Source: Candidatus Eremiobacterota bacterium (GTDB lineage: Bacteria > Vulcanimicrobiota > CADAWZ01 > Ess09-12). Taken from it: 50,063 bases of DNA. Positions 1-7,797 of the stretch are shown here, in pieces (position 1 is the stretch's first letter; each line of letters starts with the position of its first letter). The stretch lies in contig JAVHLM010000002.1 in the NCBI GenBank assembly GCA_031082125.1, positions 303,012 to 353,074 of the forward strand, read 5' to 3'. Under the pieces are notes generated by a model, which saw only the letters and a program-made list of their open reading frames with translations, did not search any database and was not told the origin of the DNA. A program made the translations under genes and the position numbers.

Positions 1-2160
1 CTCATCGATGATGTGGTAGCCATATTTCATCGCGACGGTGCAGAACTGCACGGTTCTCACGCCCAGGGCCAGGAAGTTGGCGGCTTCCAGGTAGTCCATG
101 GGGCCTCCGTTTCCCGAGATATGAACACCCAGATGGGCCACCTTGGCAAGCGTCAGGTTGCTGATGGGCGTGACACCCCTGCCGCTCATGCCTACGATGA
201 TCCCCTCTTCCCACTCCTTTTTAAGACCTTTCCTGAAAAAGAGCGTGGGGAACGTGTTGGCCAGGGTGATGCCAGCCTTTTTGCCGGAGTGCTTTTCAAT
301 GACCTCCTTGATGGCCATCACGATGGCGGCAATGGAGGTGACCTGGGCGGTGAGCTTGAAGAGCTTGGGAATGTCGGGGCTGCTCACCTCGAGGATCCAG
401 TCCGTGATCTTTGCCGTGAGGGCGGCGTTCTGCGACACGATGTCGCCCTCGGTGCCGTCGCCTCCCTGGGGGCATGAGAGGCTGTATTCGATGGCCATGG
501 CCCCTGCGTTTTCCAGAGTTTTCGTGTTTTTCTGCCACTGCTTCCTGTCGGATTCATCATTTCCCGTCACAGGGCCTCCCGTAGAGGCTATGGTGAGCCT
601 GTCAGGGAACTCACGCACCAGGGCTTCCACTTCTTTGCAGACCCGCGAGAGGGGGTGGCCCGACACGTTGTCGCAGTTCCCGTAGGTAAGGGGGCTGAAA
701 GCGTGCATGTACTCCGAGGGGATATGGATGGCCACGTCGTCAAAGGCCGTTTTCATGATGCCGCCTGCCCAGCCGGCCTCGTAGGCCTTCTTCATCTGCT
801 GGTAGCCGTCGGTGGGCGGCGCTGCCGAGAGAATGAAGGGCGATATGAGGGTCCTCCCGAAGAAGTCCGTGGCGAGGGGGACTGGAAGGTACCTGTAGCC
901 GTCAACGGGCACGAGGCTCTTCACCGGCTTGGGGAACGAGGGCTTCTCGCCGCCTGAGAGAGAGGCGTGGACCAGGAGTGCGGCGTTCTTGCCTGCCGCC
1001 ACGGCCTCTACCACCGTAGTGGGCCCGTTGGCGCAGTCGCCTGCATAGAAGAGGCCCCGGTGCTCCTCTCTCTTTATCCCCGCTCGGTTTCCGATGGCCA
1101 CTACCACGTGGTCAAAGCCGTCGCGGGCCACTTCGGTGCCGGCCACCTCGGCGATGTCTCTCAGGTTGAAGGCCGTGCCTTCAGGGAGGGTCACCTTGAC
1201 GGTCTTAAGTCCCGTAATCTTCCCGTTCCGGGTTATGAGGGCCGTGACGCGCTGGCGTGTGCTCACATCAATGGCGTGCTCCATGAGCTCCATGCGCTCG
1301 CGCTTCGTGAGGGGCATTTCATCGAGGCGCTCGAGCACGAACATCTCCACCCGGGCGGCGCCATGGCGTTTCGCGGTCACGGCGCAGTCGGTGGCTGTGG
1401 CTCCGCCGCCTATGACGGCAACGTTGCCTTTCATGGGGCGGGAGGAAGGGCTGTCAAGATACTCGGTGCCCATGAGGGCCTGTTCTTCGCCCGGTATGCC
1501 CAGCCTGATGGGGGTTGGAAGGCCTGTGGCCACTATGACGGCATCGAAGCCTTCCTTCAGGAGCGCTGCAAAATCGGTAATTTCCTTCCCCTTCTCAAGG
1601 GTGATGAGCTCATGGGAGAGGGTGAAGTCGAGATCGCTCGTGATGACCTCTCTGGGGAGTCGGTGCTCGGGGATCCAGTTGCAGGCGCCGCCCGCCTTCC
1701 CGGACTTCTCAAATAACTTCACGGTGTAGCCTTTCTGGGCAAGGAGTAATGACGCTCCTATTCCTGCGGGACCTGCGCCGACGACAGCGACCTTCTTCCC
1801 GTTGGGCTTTCCTTTTTCAAGAGGGGGCAACGCCTTGAGAGTCTTGGCTCTCTCTATTATTGAGGCCTGTACCGCCGGAATGTTGATAGGGTTGTCAAAT
1901 TTCAGCCTCGTGCAGCCGCTTATGCAGTGCTTCTCAGGGCACACAAGCCCGCAGATTCCCCCCAGGGGATTGGCAGTCATGATCTCGGCGGCGGCGCGTC
2001 TGAAGTCAAAGGCTTCACCACGCCGGGTCGCCATGATGAAATCGCAGGGAGAGCAGTTTGCGGGGCACGACGAGCGGCATGGCTTCTCCTCGCAATACTC
2101 GCAGCGCTCAAGCTCAGAGGTGAGCTGGGCATCGGTGAGAAAATGAGACTCGTTATTCAA
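1..2160 (-). CDS. Dihydropyrimidine dehydrogenase-like FAD/NADPH + DHOD-fold oxidoreductase (C-terminus cut by window edge)
   Basis: The frame is open for 720 codons and runs off the left edge. The TTG start at 2160 is chosen because GGAGGT lies 6 nt upstream, whereas the first in-frame ATG is about 40 codons in. Residues 20-83 carry many Cys residues (ERCEYC, CPANCSPC, CGLVCPEKHC), the Fe-S pattern of the GltD-like amino-terminal module. FAD motif GAGPAG is at 128-133 and the NAD(P)H motif GGGATATD at 251-258, followed by YAGDCANGPTTVVEA. From about residue 420 the sequence changes to a dihydroorotate-dehydrogenase-like barrel with YSLSCPQGG, whose Cys563 matches the catalytic Cys of pyrimidine dehydrogenases. 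The order (GltD-like, then DHOD-like) is that of mammalian DPYD, whereas many bacteria split it into PreT and PreA. Likely role: NAD(P)H-dependent reduction of a pyrimidine or similar ring; the substrate is inferred. A carboxy-terminal ferredoxin domain would lie outside the window. Confidence 0.85.
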   Translation of the reverse strand, partial: MNNESHFLTDAQLTSELERCEYCEEKPCRSSCPANCSPCDFIMATRRGEAFDFRRAAAEIMTANPLGGICGLVCPEKHCISGCTRLKFDNPINIPAVQASIIERAKTLKALPPLEKGKPNGKKVAVVGAGPAGIGASLLLAQKGYTVKLFEKSGKAGGACNWIPEHRLPREVITSDLDFTLSHELITLEKGKEITDFAALLKEGFDAVIVATGLPTPIRLGIPGEEQALMGTEYLDSPSSRPMKGNVAVIGGGATATDCAVTAKRHGAARVEMFVLERLDEMPLTKRERMELMEHAIDVSTRQRVTALITRNGKITGLKTVKVTLPEGTAFNLRDIAEVAGTEVARDGFDHVVVAIGNRAGIKREEHRGLFYAGDCANGPTTVVEAVAAGKNAALLVHASLSGGEKPSFPKPVKSLVPVDGYRYLPVPLATDFFGRTLISPFILSAAPPTDGYQQMKKAYEAGWAGGIMKTAFDDVAIHIPSEYMHAFSPLTYGNCDNVSGHPLSRVCKEVEALVREFPDRLTIASTGGPVTGNDESDRKQWQKNTKTLENAGAMAIEYSLSCPQGGDGTEGDIVSQNAALTAKITDWILEVSSPDIPKLFKLTAQVTSIAAIVMAIKEVIEKHSGKKAGITLANTFPTLFFRKGLKKEWEEGIIVGMSGRGVTPISNLTLAKVAHLGVHISGNGGPMDYLEAANFLALGVRTVQFCTVAMKYGYHIIDE

Positions 2161-2329
2161 GAGAACACCTCCAGATTTCCCGGGTGGGTAGTTTTGTCTG
2201 CCTATGTCTTCTCCCAGAAGGGGGAAAAAATCCTGCCTTGAGGGGAGAGGGTATTTGTCACGCCGTGTCAAAAGAGAGTCCGGGGGCTTACCCTCCCCGG
2301 GAATCATAACAAGACAAGGAGTGAACGGC

Positions 2330-2812
2330 ATGTTTGATAAGAACATAGTGCTTGAGACCACCCAGGGTACCATCGAGATAAAGCTCATGCCCTACGTGGC
2401 GCCCAAGGCCTGCGAGAATTTCACTACCCACGTGGAGAAGGGCTACTATGACGGAATACTCTTTCACCGTGTCATCAAGGGCTTCATGCTCCAGGGAGGC
2501 GACCCCGAGGGGAACGGCACGGGGGGAGCGTCAATCTGGGGGAAGCCCTTTGAGGACGAAGTGAGCACCTCGGTGAAGTTTGACCGCCCCGGCCTCGTGG
2601 CGATGGCAAACAGGGGTCCCAACACCAACCAGAGCCAGTTTTTCATCACCACCTCGACGCCGGCGCACCTGAATATGCGCCATACCATCTTCGGCGAGGT
2701 GATTTCAGGCTATGACGTGGTGCAGAAGATCGAGAGTGCCGAAACGTCAGGGAAGCCTTACAACCGCCCCCTCACCGATCAGAAGATACTGAAGGCGACA
2801 GTGAAGAAGTAG
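2330..2812 (+). CDS. Peptidyl-prolyl cis-trans isomerase, cyclophilin type
   Basis: This is a 160-residue single-domain cyclophilin without signal peptide, so probably cytoplasmic. ATG 2330 follows AAGGAGTG by 6 nt; the frame is open further upstream but without a ribosome site. The catalytic segment FHRVIKGFMLQGGDP (45-59, Arg47) and the substrate-cleft motif NTNQSQFFIT are present. The position usually held by the cyclosporin-contacting Trp (WLDGKH in eukaryotic enzymes) reads HLNMRH, so cyclosporin sensitivity is unlikely. It catalyses proline isomerisation during protein folding. It stands alone between the divergent flavoprotein gene and tRNA-Trp. Confidence 0.93.
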   Translation: MFDKNIVLETTQGTIEIKLMPYVAPKACENFTTHVEKGYYDGILFHRVIKGFMLQGGDPEGNGTGGASIWGKPFEDEVSTSVKFDRPGLVAMANRGPNTNQSQFFITTSTPAHLNMRHTIFGEVISGYDVVQKIESAETSGKPYNRPLTDQKILKATVKK

Positions 2813-2863
2813 CCCCACCTGCAAAGTCTTCAAATAATCAGGGCTGTATCAGGTTCGCGAGTC

Positions 2864-2892
2864 TTGACATGCGGAATGAAATCGTGTATATT
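2864..2892 (+). promoter_or_regulatory. Sigma-70 type promoter of tRNA-Trp
   Basis: TTGACA (2864-2869), a 17-nt spacer and TATATT (2887-2892) end 11 nt before the mature tRNA 5' end, which places the start of transcription near 2899. Consensus -35, near-consensus -10 and ideal spacing make this one of the best promoters in the window. Confidence 0.85.
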
Positions 2893-2903
2893 CATTACGT
2901 CAT

Positions 2904-2975
2904 GGGGCAGTAGTTCAGTGGTAGAACGTCGGTCTCCAAAACCGAATGTCGTGGGTTCAAGTCCTGCCTGCCCCG
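2904..2975 (+). tRNA. trnW: tRNA-Trp (CCA anticodon)
   Basis: A 72-nt cloverleaf can be folded by eye. Acceptor stem GGGGCAG (2904-2910) pairs with CTGCCCC (2968-2974), with discriminator G2975. Anticodon stem TCGGT/ACCGA encloses loop CTCCAAA, with anticodon CCA at 2936-2938. The T-arm contains GGGTTCAAGTCC. The 3' CCA is not encoded and must be added after transcription. Confidence 0.97.
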
Positions 2976-2981
2976 CTTGAA

Positions 2982-3022
2982 AAAAGCCCGTCACAATGAG
3001 AAAAGACGGGCTTTTAATTTTT
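2982..3022 (+). terminator. Rho-independent terminator after tRNA-Trp
   Basis: AAAAGCCCGTC (2982-2992) and GACGGGCTTTT (3005-3015) form an 11-bp stem with a 12-nt loop. The second arm runs into TTTTAATTTTT. It begins 6 nt after the tRNA. Confidence 0.92.
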
Positions 3023-3398
3023 CTCAAGAAGAGACCGGCCACCCCCTCCCCCGGGGATACCGCCCCACTCACGCCTGAATATATATACACCCCGCCCCTC
3101 ACCATATGGAGGGCCTCTGCGGTAAGATCCTTCGTCATAAAAGAAAGAGACCCCAGCCTCGGCCAGAGCCTCCATAGGCAAAGGAACAATGAACCATCTA
3201 TCCTGGATATGACCCGAGGAAAGCTGCGGGTGAGAGATAACAAATGGGGCATCCTTTTTGGATCCCACCATTGCCGGAGAACACTCTGGTAATCATCTTT
3301 TCCACCTCCTCTTATTACTGCCTTCTATAATTATTTTATACTCATGTTATGAACAATCCGAGAAGTTTCCGTGAAGAAACAGTGAATAAAGCGTCATC
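3023..3398. other. Intergenic stretch with only a marginal minus-strand ORF
   Basis: No convincing gene. On the minus strand an 85-codon ORF (3271 to 3014) lacks a ribosome site. A strong AGGAGG with ATG 7 nt later (start 3292) opens a different frame that stops after 32 codons. Joining the two by a frameshift near 3263 would give a glycine-rich protein of roughly 95 residues, so a broken or frameshifted small gene is possible. I recognise no family. Confidence 0.3.
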
Positions 3399-3427
3399 TT
3401 TACACTTATTTTTTCTTCCTGTATAAT
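3399..3427 (+). promoter_or_regulatory. Sigma-70 type promoter upstream of the integrase remnant and mutT
   Basis: TTTACA (3399-3404), a 17-nt spacer and a perfect TATAAT (3422-3427). Transcription would start near 3434 and run through the 39-codon remnant into the Nudix gene, leaving a leader of about 290 nt before mutT. Confidence 0.75.
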
Positions 3428-3537
3428 GGAAGGGAAGGCAAAGGAGAGGAATTACAAGGTGCCTGTGTAAGATATTTTTTCTTCGACCCGGAGGAGAAAA
3501 TCAGAAGGCAGCAAGAAGATCACTTCCATGAGCAGGT

Positions 3538-3657
3538 GTGAAAAAATTGAAGAGCAGCCTCTGCAAGAGAGGCAAGGAATACTTCATCAAGTATCGAGAC
3601 TTCGCAGGCAATCAGCGCCAGGAGCGCTCAGGTCATATCAAAAGCGAGGCAATATAG
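3538..3657 (+). pseudogene. Probable remnant of a tyrosine integrase amino-terminus
   Basis: A GTG-started 39-residue frame reads KRGKEYFIKYRDFAGNQRQE. This resembles the opening strands of the Arm-DNA-binding domain of tyrosine integrases, which typically begin with a KRG...Y.IKY...G.QR.ES.GT pattern. It stops at TAG 3655. No catalytic domain follows in any frame before mutT, so if it is an integrase only the first tenth is left. It lies about 560 bp downstream of tRNA-Trp, a usual type of integration site. An alternative is a short unrelated peptide; the match is by eye only. Confidence 0.4.
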
Positions 3658-3723
3658 AAATTATACGTGTTATGGGCCAGGAGATGAGGATAAGTTTCGC
3701 CCATGGCGCGAAGAGATAGTCAT

Positions 3724-4146
3724 ATGAAAAAAGACGTCACGGCGGCCATCATTGAAAAAGAAGGAAGGGTGCTGATCGCCAGGAGGAAGCATGGCTTCCA
3801 TCTCCAGTATAAATGGGAATTCCCCGGCGGCAAGATAGAGCAGGGAGAAACGCCGGAGTGCTGCCTGGCGAGGGAACTGAAGGAGGAATTCGGCATAGAA
3901 TCAACTATTGGTGAATTCGTGTGCCGCAGTGAATATGATTATGGTGACAGAACGATAGAGCTTCTTGCCTTTCGTGTCACTCATGTGGCGGGAGATTTTC
4001 ATCTTGACAGCCATGAGGAGATACAATGGGTATTCCCTCAAGATATGGCGGGATTTGATTTTGCCGAAGCAGATAAGCCGATAGTGGAGAAATTACTCCA
4101 GGAGTCTGAAAAAGCCCCGGAATCCCGGGATAAAAAGGCCATGTGA
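3724..4146 (+). CDS. mutT: MutT-type Nudix hydrolase (8-oxo-dGTP diphosphatase)
   Basis: A 140-residue protein with a complete Nudix box GX5EX7REUXEEXGU at residues 36-58 (RELKEEFGI at its end). The opening MKKDVTAAII and the substrate-loop segment RRKHGFHLQYKWEFPGG are typical of MutT. It hydrolyses oxidised dGTP to the monophosphate and so protects against transversion mutations; closely related CTP or other NTP pyrophosphatases cannot be excluded. ATG 3724 is preferred because family members start there; an in-frame ATG at 3703 would add seven residues. Neither start has a strong Shine-Dalgarno. A promoter lies at 3399-3427. Confidence 0.88.
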   Translation: MKKDVTAAIIEKEGRVLIARRKHGFHLQYKWEFPGGKIEQGETPECCLARELKEEFGIESTIGEFVCRSEYDYGDRTIELLAFRVTHVAGDFHLDSHEEIQWVFPQDMAGFDFAEADKPIVEKLLQESEKAPESRDKKAM

Positions 4147-4252
4147 TGACAAAAGAATGGCGGCCCGGCTATTTCTCCTGGGCGACTGGAGCCACGGAAA
4201 GGGCGCGCCCGGTCTGCGATCAAAGCCTTCTCTTTTCCCACCGGGGAAAAAA

Positions 4253-4261
4253 TGCTATACT
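4253..4261 (+). promoter_or_regulatory. Extended -10 promoter for the 4312 gene
   Basis: TG (4253-4254), one base and TATACT (4256-4261) match an extended -10 element 51 bp before the start codon. The -35 region (CTTTTC-like) is poor, as is usual for extended -10 promoters. Confidence 0.5.
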
Positions 4262-4311
4262 AGAGGGAGCGCAGTACCACCACCGGCACGACGACGCCAT
4301 GAGGAGACCCG

Positions 4312-5874
4312 ATGGAATCGATTTTTTTTGACGCCAACCCCTCGCTCAGGCAGCTCACCGACAATGCCTCGAAGGCGAACGACATGCTTCAGCGGGCTCA
4401 GCAGAAAGAGCTGAAGAAGGTAAAGACCACGAAGACGGCGCCTGTTGACAGTGCGGATCTTTCCACTGAGACGGAGTTTATGGGCGACGATATGATGGGC
4501 TCCATGGACCCCGATGACTTTGGCGGCGGGCGCTCGAAGCACTATTTCTCCGCAGATGAGGAGGAGTTTTCCGAGGAGCGCCGCGAGCGCCTCATGGAGG
4601 AGAAGGCGCGCCGCGAAGAGGAGGAAAAGGAGGAGAGCCAGAGGAAGCTCTCAAGCTTTATCAAGACCCTCAAGGGCGAAGATGCCGGAAGGCCTGCCGC
4701 TGCCCGGGAACGAGCAGGCGCTCCCCCCTCTTCCTCCGGTGAATCCGGCGAGTCTCCTGAAGAAGGCGGTGCAGAGACCGCGATGGCAGCTATGAGCCCC
4801 AGCATCCTCGATGATGAGAGCCCTCCAGGGCACGGAGAGGCGCCTCCCGTTCCTTATCCCGACGCCCCGGCGATGGAGACGATGAAAGCTCCCCCGGTGT
4901 TCCGTGAAGGAGCGGCGGGGGCCGGGAGCACCGGTGAGAGCGCGGTGCCTCCCGAAGAGGGCGGGATTGAAAAACCGCCGGAGCTCAAAAGCAGGGAAGA
5001 CGTGACCCTTTCCCGGGAAGCACGGAAGGCTCCGGGGAAAACGACTGCTCCCGCGGGAGAGGCGGAGAAAAAGCCACCTCCCGCTGAGCAGCAGGGGTGG
5101 ACCTCCCTGCTTGCCTGGGATGAGGGCTTCATTATCGCCGAGCCGCAGAAGAAAGTGGAGCAGGCCGAAGAGGCAGCGGAGGCACAGATGGTCTATGAGG
5201 CGCTTGATCTCCCCGAAGAGAGCGCTGAAGCCCTCGCCCTCGGGAAAATCATCGAGGCGATGCTTGTCTCCCCCCTTGAGGCACCGTTATTCTCCCTCGT
5301 CAAGGAGGCCCTTGCCCCCTTGGGCGACAGGGTCCTCAAGGTGTGCCGCGATTTCGGCACCAGAATTGCCGTGCTTGGAGAGGGTGAGTCGATCCTGCCA
5401 TATCTTCCTGCCATGGCCGAGAACGGGCAGTACGGCCACCTCAGGGCCGCCTATATCCCCGGGGAGAAGCTCTGCATCTTTGGCGCCGAGGAGCTCCGGG
5501 GAAAGGGTGAGTTCTTCCCCCCGCGCCTTTATTTCGCCCATGCTTTTGACCATGCCCTTGGGAAGGATGAGTTCGCCTCCCTGAAGTCGGCGGCGGTGCA
5601 GAGCAGTTACCGGGCCTGCATGGCCTGCGAGGCAGGCCACCTGAGTGCCGATCTCTTCTCCCTGGTGAGCCCTGTCCATTATTTCGCCCAGGCCGTTGAG
5701 AGCTATCTCCGGGAGGGAAGACCCGGCGGCGCCTTTTTCACCCGTGATGAGCTCTACGACTATGATCGCTCAATGTACCATTACGTGGAATACCTGTTCA
5801 GGGAGATCAACAAGGAGCCTTCCCGTCCAGCCGGGGAACAGGGCGGGGCGGCGCAGGAGGGTGCAGGCTCGTGA
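4312..5874 (+). CDS. Acidic disordered protein with a degenerate anthrax-lethal-factor-like zincin domain
   Basis: 520 residues in two parts. Residues 1-300 are low complexity: a charged coiled-coil stretch around 84-112 and long Pro/Ala/Glu-rich linkers. Residues 310-510 are folded-looking and resemble the ATLF metallopeptidase domain, which carries HEFGHA and, about 45 residues later, E.FFAEAF. Here the first motif is HAFDHALG (410-417), with the catalytic Glu replaced by Ala411. The later motif is SPVHYFAQAVESYL (453-466), with the zinc-binding Glu replaced by His456. The overall frame is intact, so this looks like a pseudo-enzyme, not a decayed gene. No signal peptide. GTGA couples its stop to the next gene. 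Function unknown; the family assignment is by motif only. Confidence 0.75.
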   Translation: MESIFFDANPSLRQLTDNASKANDMLQRAQQKELKKVKTTKTAPVDSADLSTETEFMGDDMMGSMDPDDFGGGRSKHYFSADEEEFSEERRERLMEEKARREEEEKEESQRKLSSFIKTLKGEDAGRPAAARERAGAPPSSSGESGESPEEGGAETAMAAMSPSILDDESPPGHGEAPPVPYPDAPAMETMKAPPVFREGAAGAGSTGESAVPPEEGGIEKPPELKSREDVTLSREARKAPGKTTAPAGEAEKKPPPAEQQGWTSLLAWDEGFIIAEPQKKVEQAEEAAEAQMVYEALDLPEESAEALALGKIIEAMLVSPLEAPLFSLVKEALAPLGDRVLKVCRDFGTRIAVLGEGESILPYLPAMAENGQYGHLRAAYIPGEKLCIFGAEELRGKGEFFPPRLYFAHAFDHALGKDEFASLKSAAVQSSYRACMACEAGHLSADLFSLVSPVHYFAQAVESYLREGRPGGAFFTRDELYDYDRSMYHYVEYLFREINKEPSRPAGEQGGAAQEGAGS

Positions 5875-6215
5875 GCATCAAGATGGTCATCTATCCTCTT
5901 CTTAAATCTTCAAGAGGGTATCATCCCGCCGAGTTTGAAGTGGCCGAGGTGACGCTCTCGGAAGGCGAGCTCGTAATCCACTGCCCTGACGGTGCCCTGC
6001 GTGAGAAGATCGCCGAGATTTTCTCCATGCCCCTGAGGGTAAGAAGGTCCGAAGGCCCAATCCCGCACATTTTTTCCCATGGGTACGAGGAAGTAGCGCC
6101 CCGCACGGAACGCTTTCTGCGGGAGATGAGCTGCAGGCTCCGCGCTTTCAACCTCCACGGCGTGCTAAAGGGCGGCCTGGCAGAAGCCCGTCAGAGCAGG
6201 GGCCCCCTCGCATAG
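5871..6215 (+). CDS. Conserved hypothetical small protein coupled to the zincin-like gene
   Basis: A 114-residue soluble protein starting at GTG 5871, which overlaps the TGA stop of the preceding gene (GTGA), so translation is likely coupled. Alternating strands and a helical tail are suggested (EFEVAEVTLSEGELVIHCPD), but no family is recognised. The last 25 bp overlap the convergent DUF4127 gene. It probably acts with, or is stoichiometric to, the zincin-like protein. Confidence 0.7.
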   Translation: MSIKMVIYPLLKSSRGYHPAEFEVAEVTLSEGELVIHCPDGALREKIAEIFSMPLRVRRSEGPIPHIFSHGYEEVAPRTERFLREMSCRLRAFNLHGVLKGGLAEARQSRGPLA

Positions 6216-7780
6216 CGGAGGGTAAAGTCGCAGAACGCGTCAATCTCAAATATCCTGGGCCATGGAAGACGTATCTGGCAGGTGAAGGGCTCTTCAACAC
6301 TGACCTTTGCAGGCCTTGAAGAAAAGAGAGGAAGGATGTACTGGCCCCCGAGGATTTTGTGAAAGAGGGCTTCGGCACGCCTCACCACCACGCCGTCAAT
6401 GAGATGCTCCACCCTCTGGTGAAAGCTCCCCAGGTCATAGGTGGAGATATTTTCATGGGTGCAGAATTTCTTCACCTTTTCCCTCACTTCTGACTGGTAG
6501 ATCCAGTCATCGAGAAACCTCGAGAACGTAAAGGCCAGGTGGGCTTTCTCGGCCATGGCGGGATTTGAGATGAGGTGGCGGAACCTGAGGGAGAGCCACC
6601 TCAGGGCGGACTGAGAGATAACGGTCCCTATGGTGTTGCCCGCAGTGTTCCAGGCAGCATAGGCGGCAAGGGAAGGTATCCTGAACCGCGAGGTGAGGAG
6701 CTCGGCCAGCGTGCAGTCGGCGCCATTTGCGTAAGCTACGTCTGCCACGGCTGCCAGCCTGTCCATCGAGAGGCTCTCCTCTATCTTCTGCATGAAAGGC
6801 ATAAGCCTCTGGCGGGGCGTTCTCCCCAGGACCTGGAAGCCGGCTTCCTGCTGCCCATGGGGATTGAGGTGCACGAAAAGATCGATAGATTCCTCTTCCC
6901 GCGGGCATTCCTCGAAGGAGAGCATGCCAAAGTATGATGAGATGAGCTCGGGAACGTTCCTGTCCTCGTAAAGGGTGGGCCTGTTTTTCCCCCTCGTCGA
7001 GCTGTACAGGACGTGGTAGCGGGGCTTTTCCCCGAAGCGCTCACAGGCAAGGCGCGTCAGCAGCATGAGGGCCATCTCGTCGGTGCCGGGATAAATAAAA
7101 GCATTGTCCAGTGATTCATCCCTGATAAATTTTTCAAGGAGCGTCTTCTCATAGAGGTTGAGGCCCCTGGTCACTACGTCATCGAGGCCCAGCAGCAGGC
7201 AGTCGAGGAGCCCCTCCTTTCTCCAGAGGAGGCACTGCCTGTTCACTTCGTGGTTCCGCCTGCGCACGTCGAAATATTCTCCCGAGATGGCTCCCTTAAG
7301 GGTTTTTTTTGCCTTCTCTATCTCTTCTGCGAGTCTTGCGGGCTTCTTCAGGGAGATCTCATGGAGTGATTTCACTATCTTCAGGAAACGCGGAGCCTCC
7401 TTGGCGATGTCAGACGATGAGGAGGTGGGCATGGTTCTCATGATGACGTTATAGCTCGCCACCATGGGCACCCGCCTCCTCCTGAGCCATTCTCCAAGGT
7501 GCTTCAATGTGCGCGCTGTTTCATGAGCAGTGTGATAGGACCCTCTTGAGGCGATGAGGCCGCCATGGACGAGCATGTCTATTGAGATAAGGGCCGCATC
7601 GGCCCGTGACTCCATATCGCCAAGCCATGAGAAAAGCTTTCTGGTGTTCCCCGGGAGAAAGTAGTTCCCCAGGTACTCGGCGGGAGGGGTGAGGAGCGTG
7701 AAGTTCACCATCGAGGCCAGGGCCTCGGGGTAGTTCATGGTGCAGGGCCTGTTGTCGAGAGGAATGAAAAGAATGTTCAT
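6191..7780 (-). CDS. DUF4127 family protein
   Basis: 529 residues, the usual size of this uncharacterised family. Diagnostic features are the opening ILFIPLDNRP (PLDNRP at 7-12), the TPPAEYLGNY segment at 31-40 and DMLVHGGLIASR at 68-79. No signal peptide or membrane segment is seen. The conserved Asp/Arg-rich motifs suggest an enzyme, perhaps acting on sugar-like ligands, but no activity is established to my knowledge. It is last in a three-gene minus-strand cluster (arrestin-fold gene 17 bp upstream, TIM-barrel gene before that) and overlaps the 3' end of the convergent 5871 gene by 25 bp. Confidence 0.88.
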   Translation of the reverse strand: MNILFIPLDNRPCTMNYPEALASMVNFTLLTPPAEYLGNYFLPGNTRKLFSWLGDMESRADAALISIDMLVHGGLIASRGSYHTAHETARTLKHLGEWLRRRRVPMVASYNVIMRTMPTSSSSDIAKEAPRFLKIVKSLHEISLKKPARLAEEIEKAKKTLKGAISGEYFDVRRRNHEVNRQCLLWRKEGLLDCLLLGLDDVVTRGLNLYEKTLLEKFIRDESLDNAFIYPGTDEMALMLLTRLACERFGEKPRYHVLYSSTRGKNRPTLYEDRNVPELISSYFGMLSFEECPREEESIDLFVHLNPHGQQEAGFQVLGRTPRQRLMPFMQKIEESLSMDRLAAVADVAYANGADCTLAELLTSRFRIPSLAAYAAWNTAGNTIGTVISQSALRWLSLRFRHLISNPAMAEKAHLAFTFSRFLDDWIYQSEVREKVKKFCTHENISTYDLGSFHQRVEHLIDGVVVRRAEALFHKILGGQYILPLFSSRPAKVSVEEPFTCQIRLPWPRIFEIDAFCDFTLRYARGPLL

Positions 7781-7797
7781 AGGCTCTTTCCTTATGG

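Noticed and set aside
2830-3252. 140-codon minus-strand ORF containing GLEPTTFGFGDRRSTTELL
   Set aside because: It reads through the tRNA-Trp gene in antisense; this peptide is a well-known spurious translation of tRNA genes.
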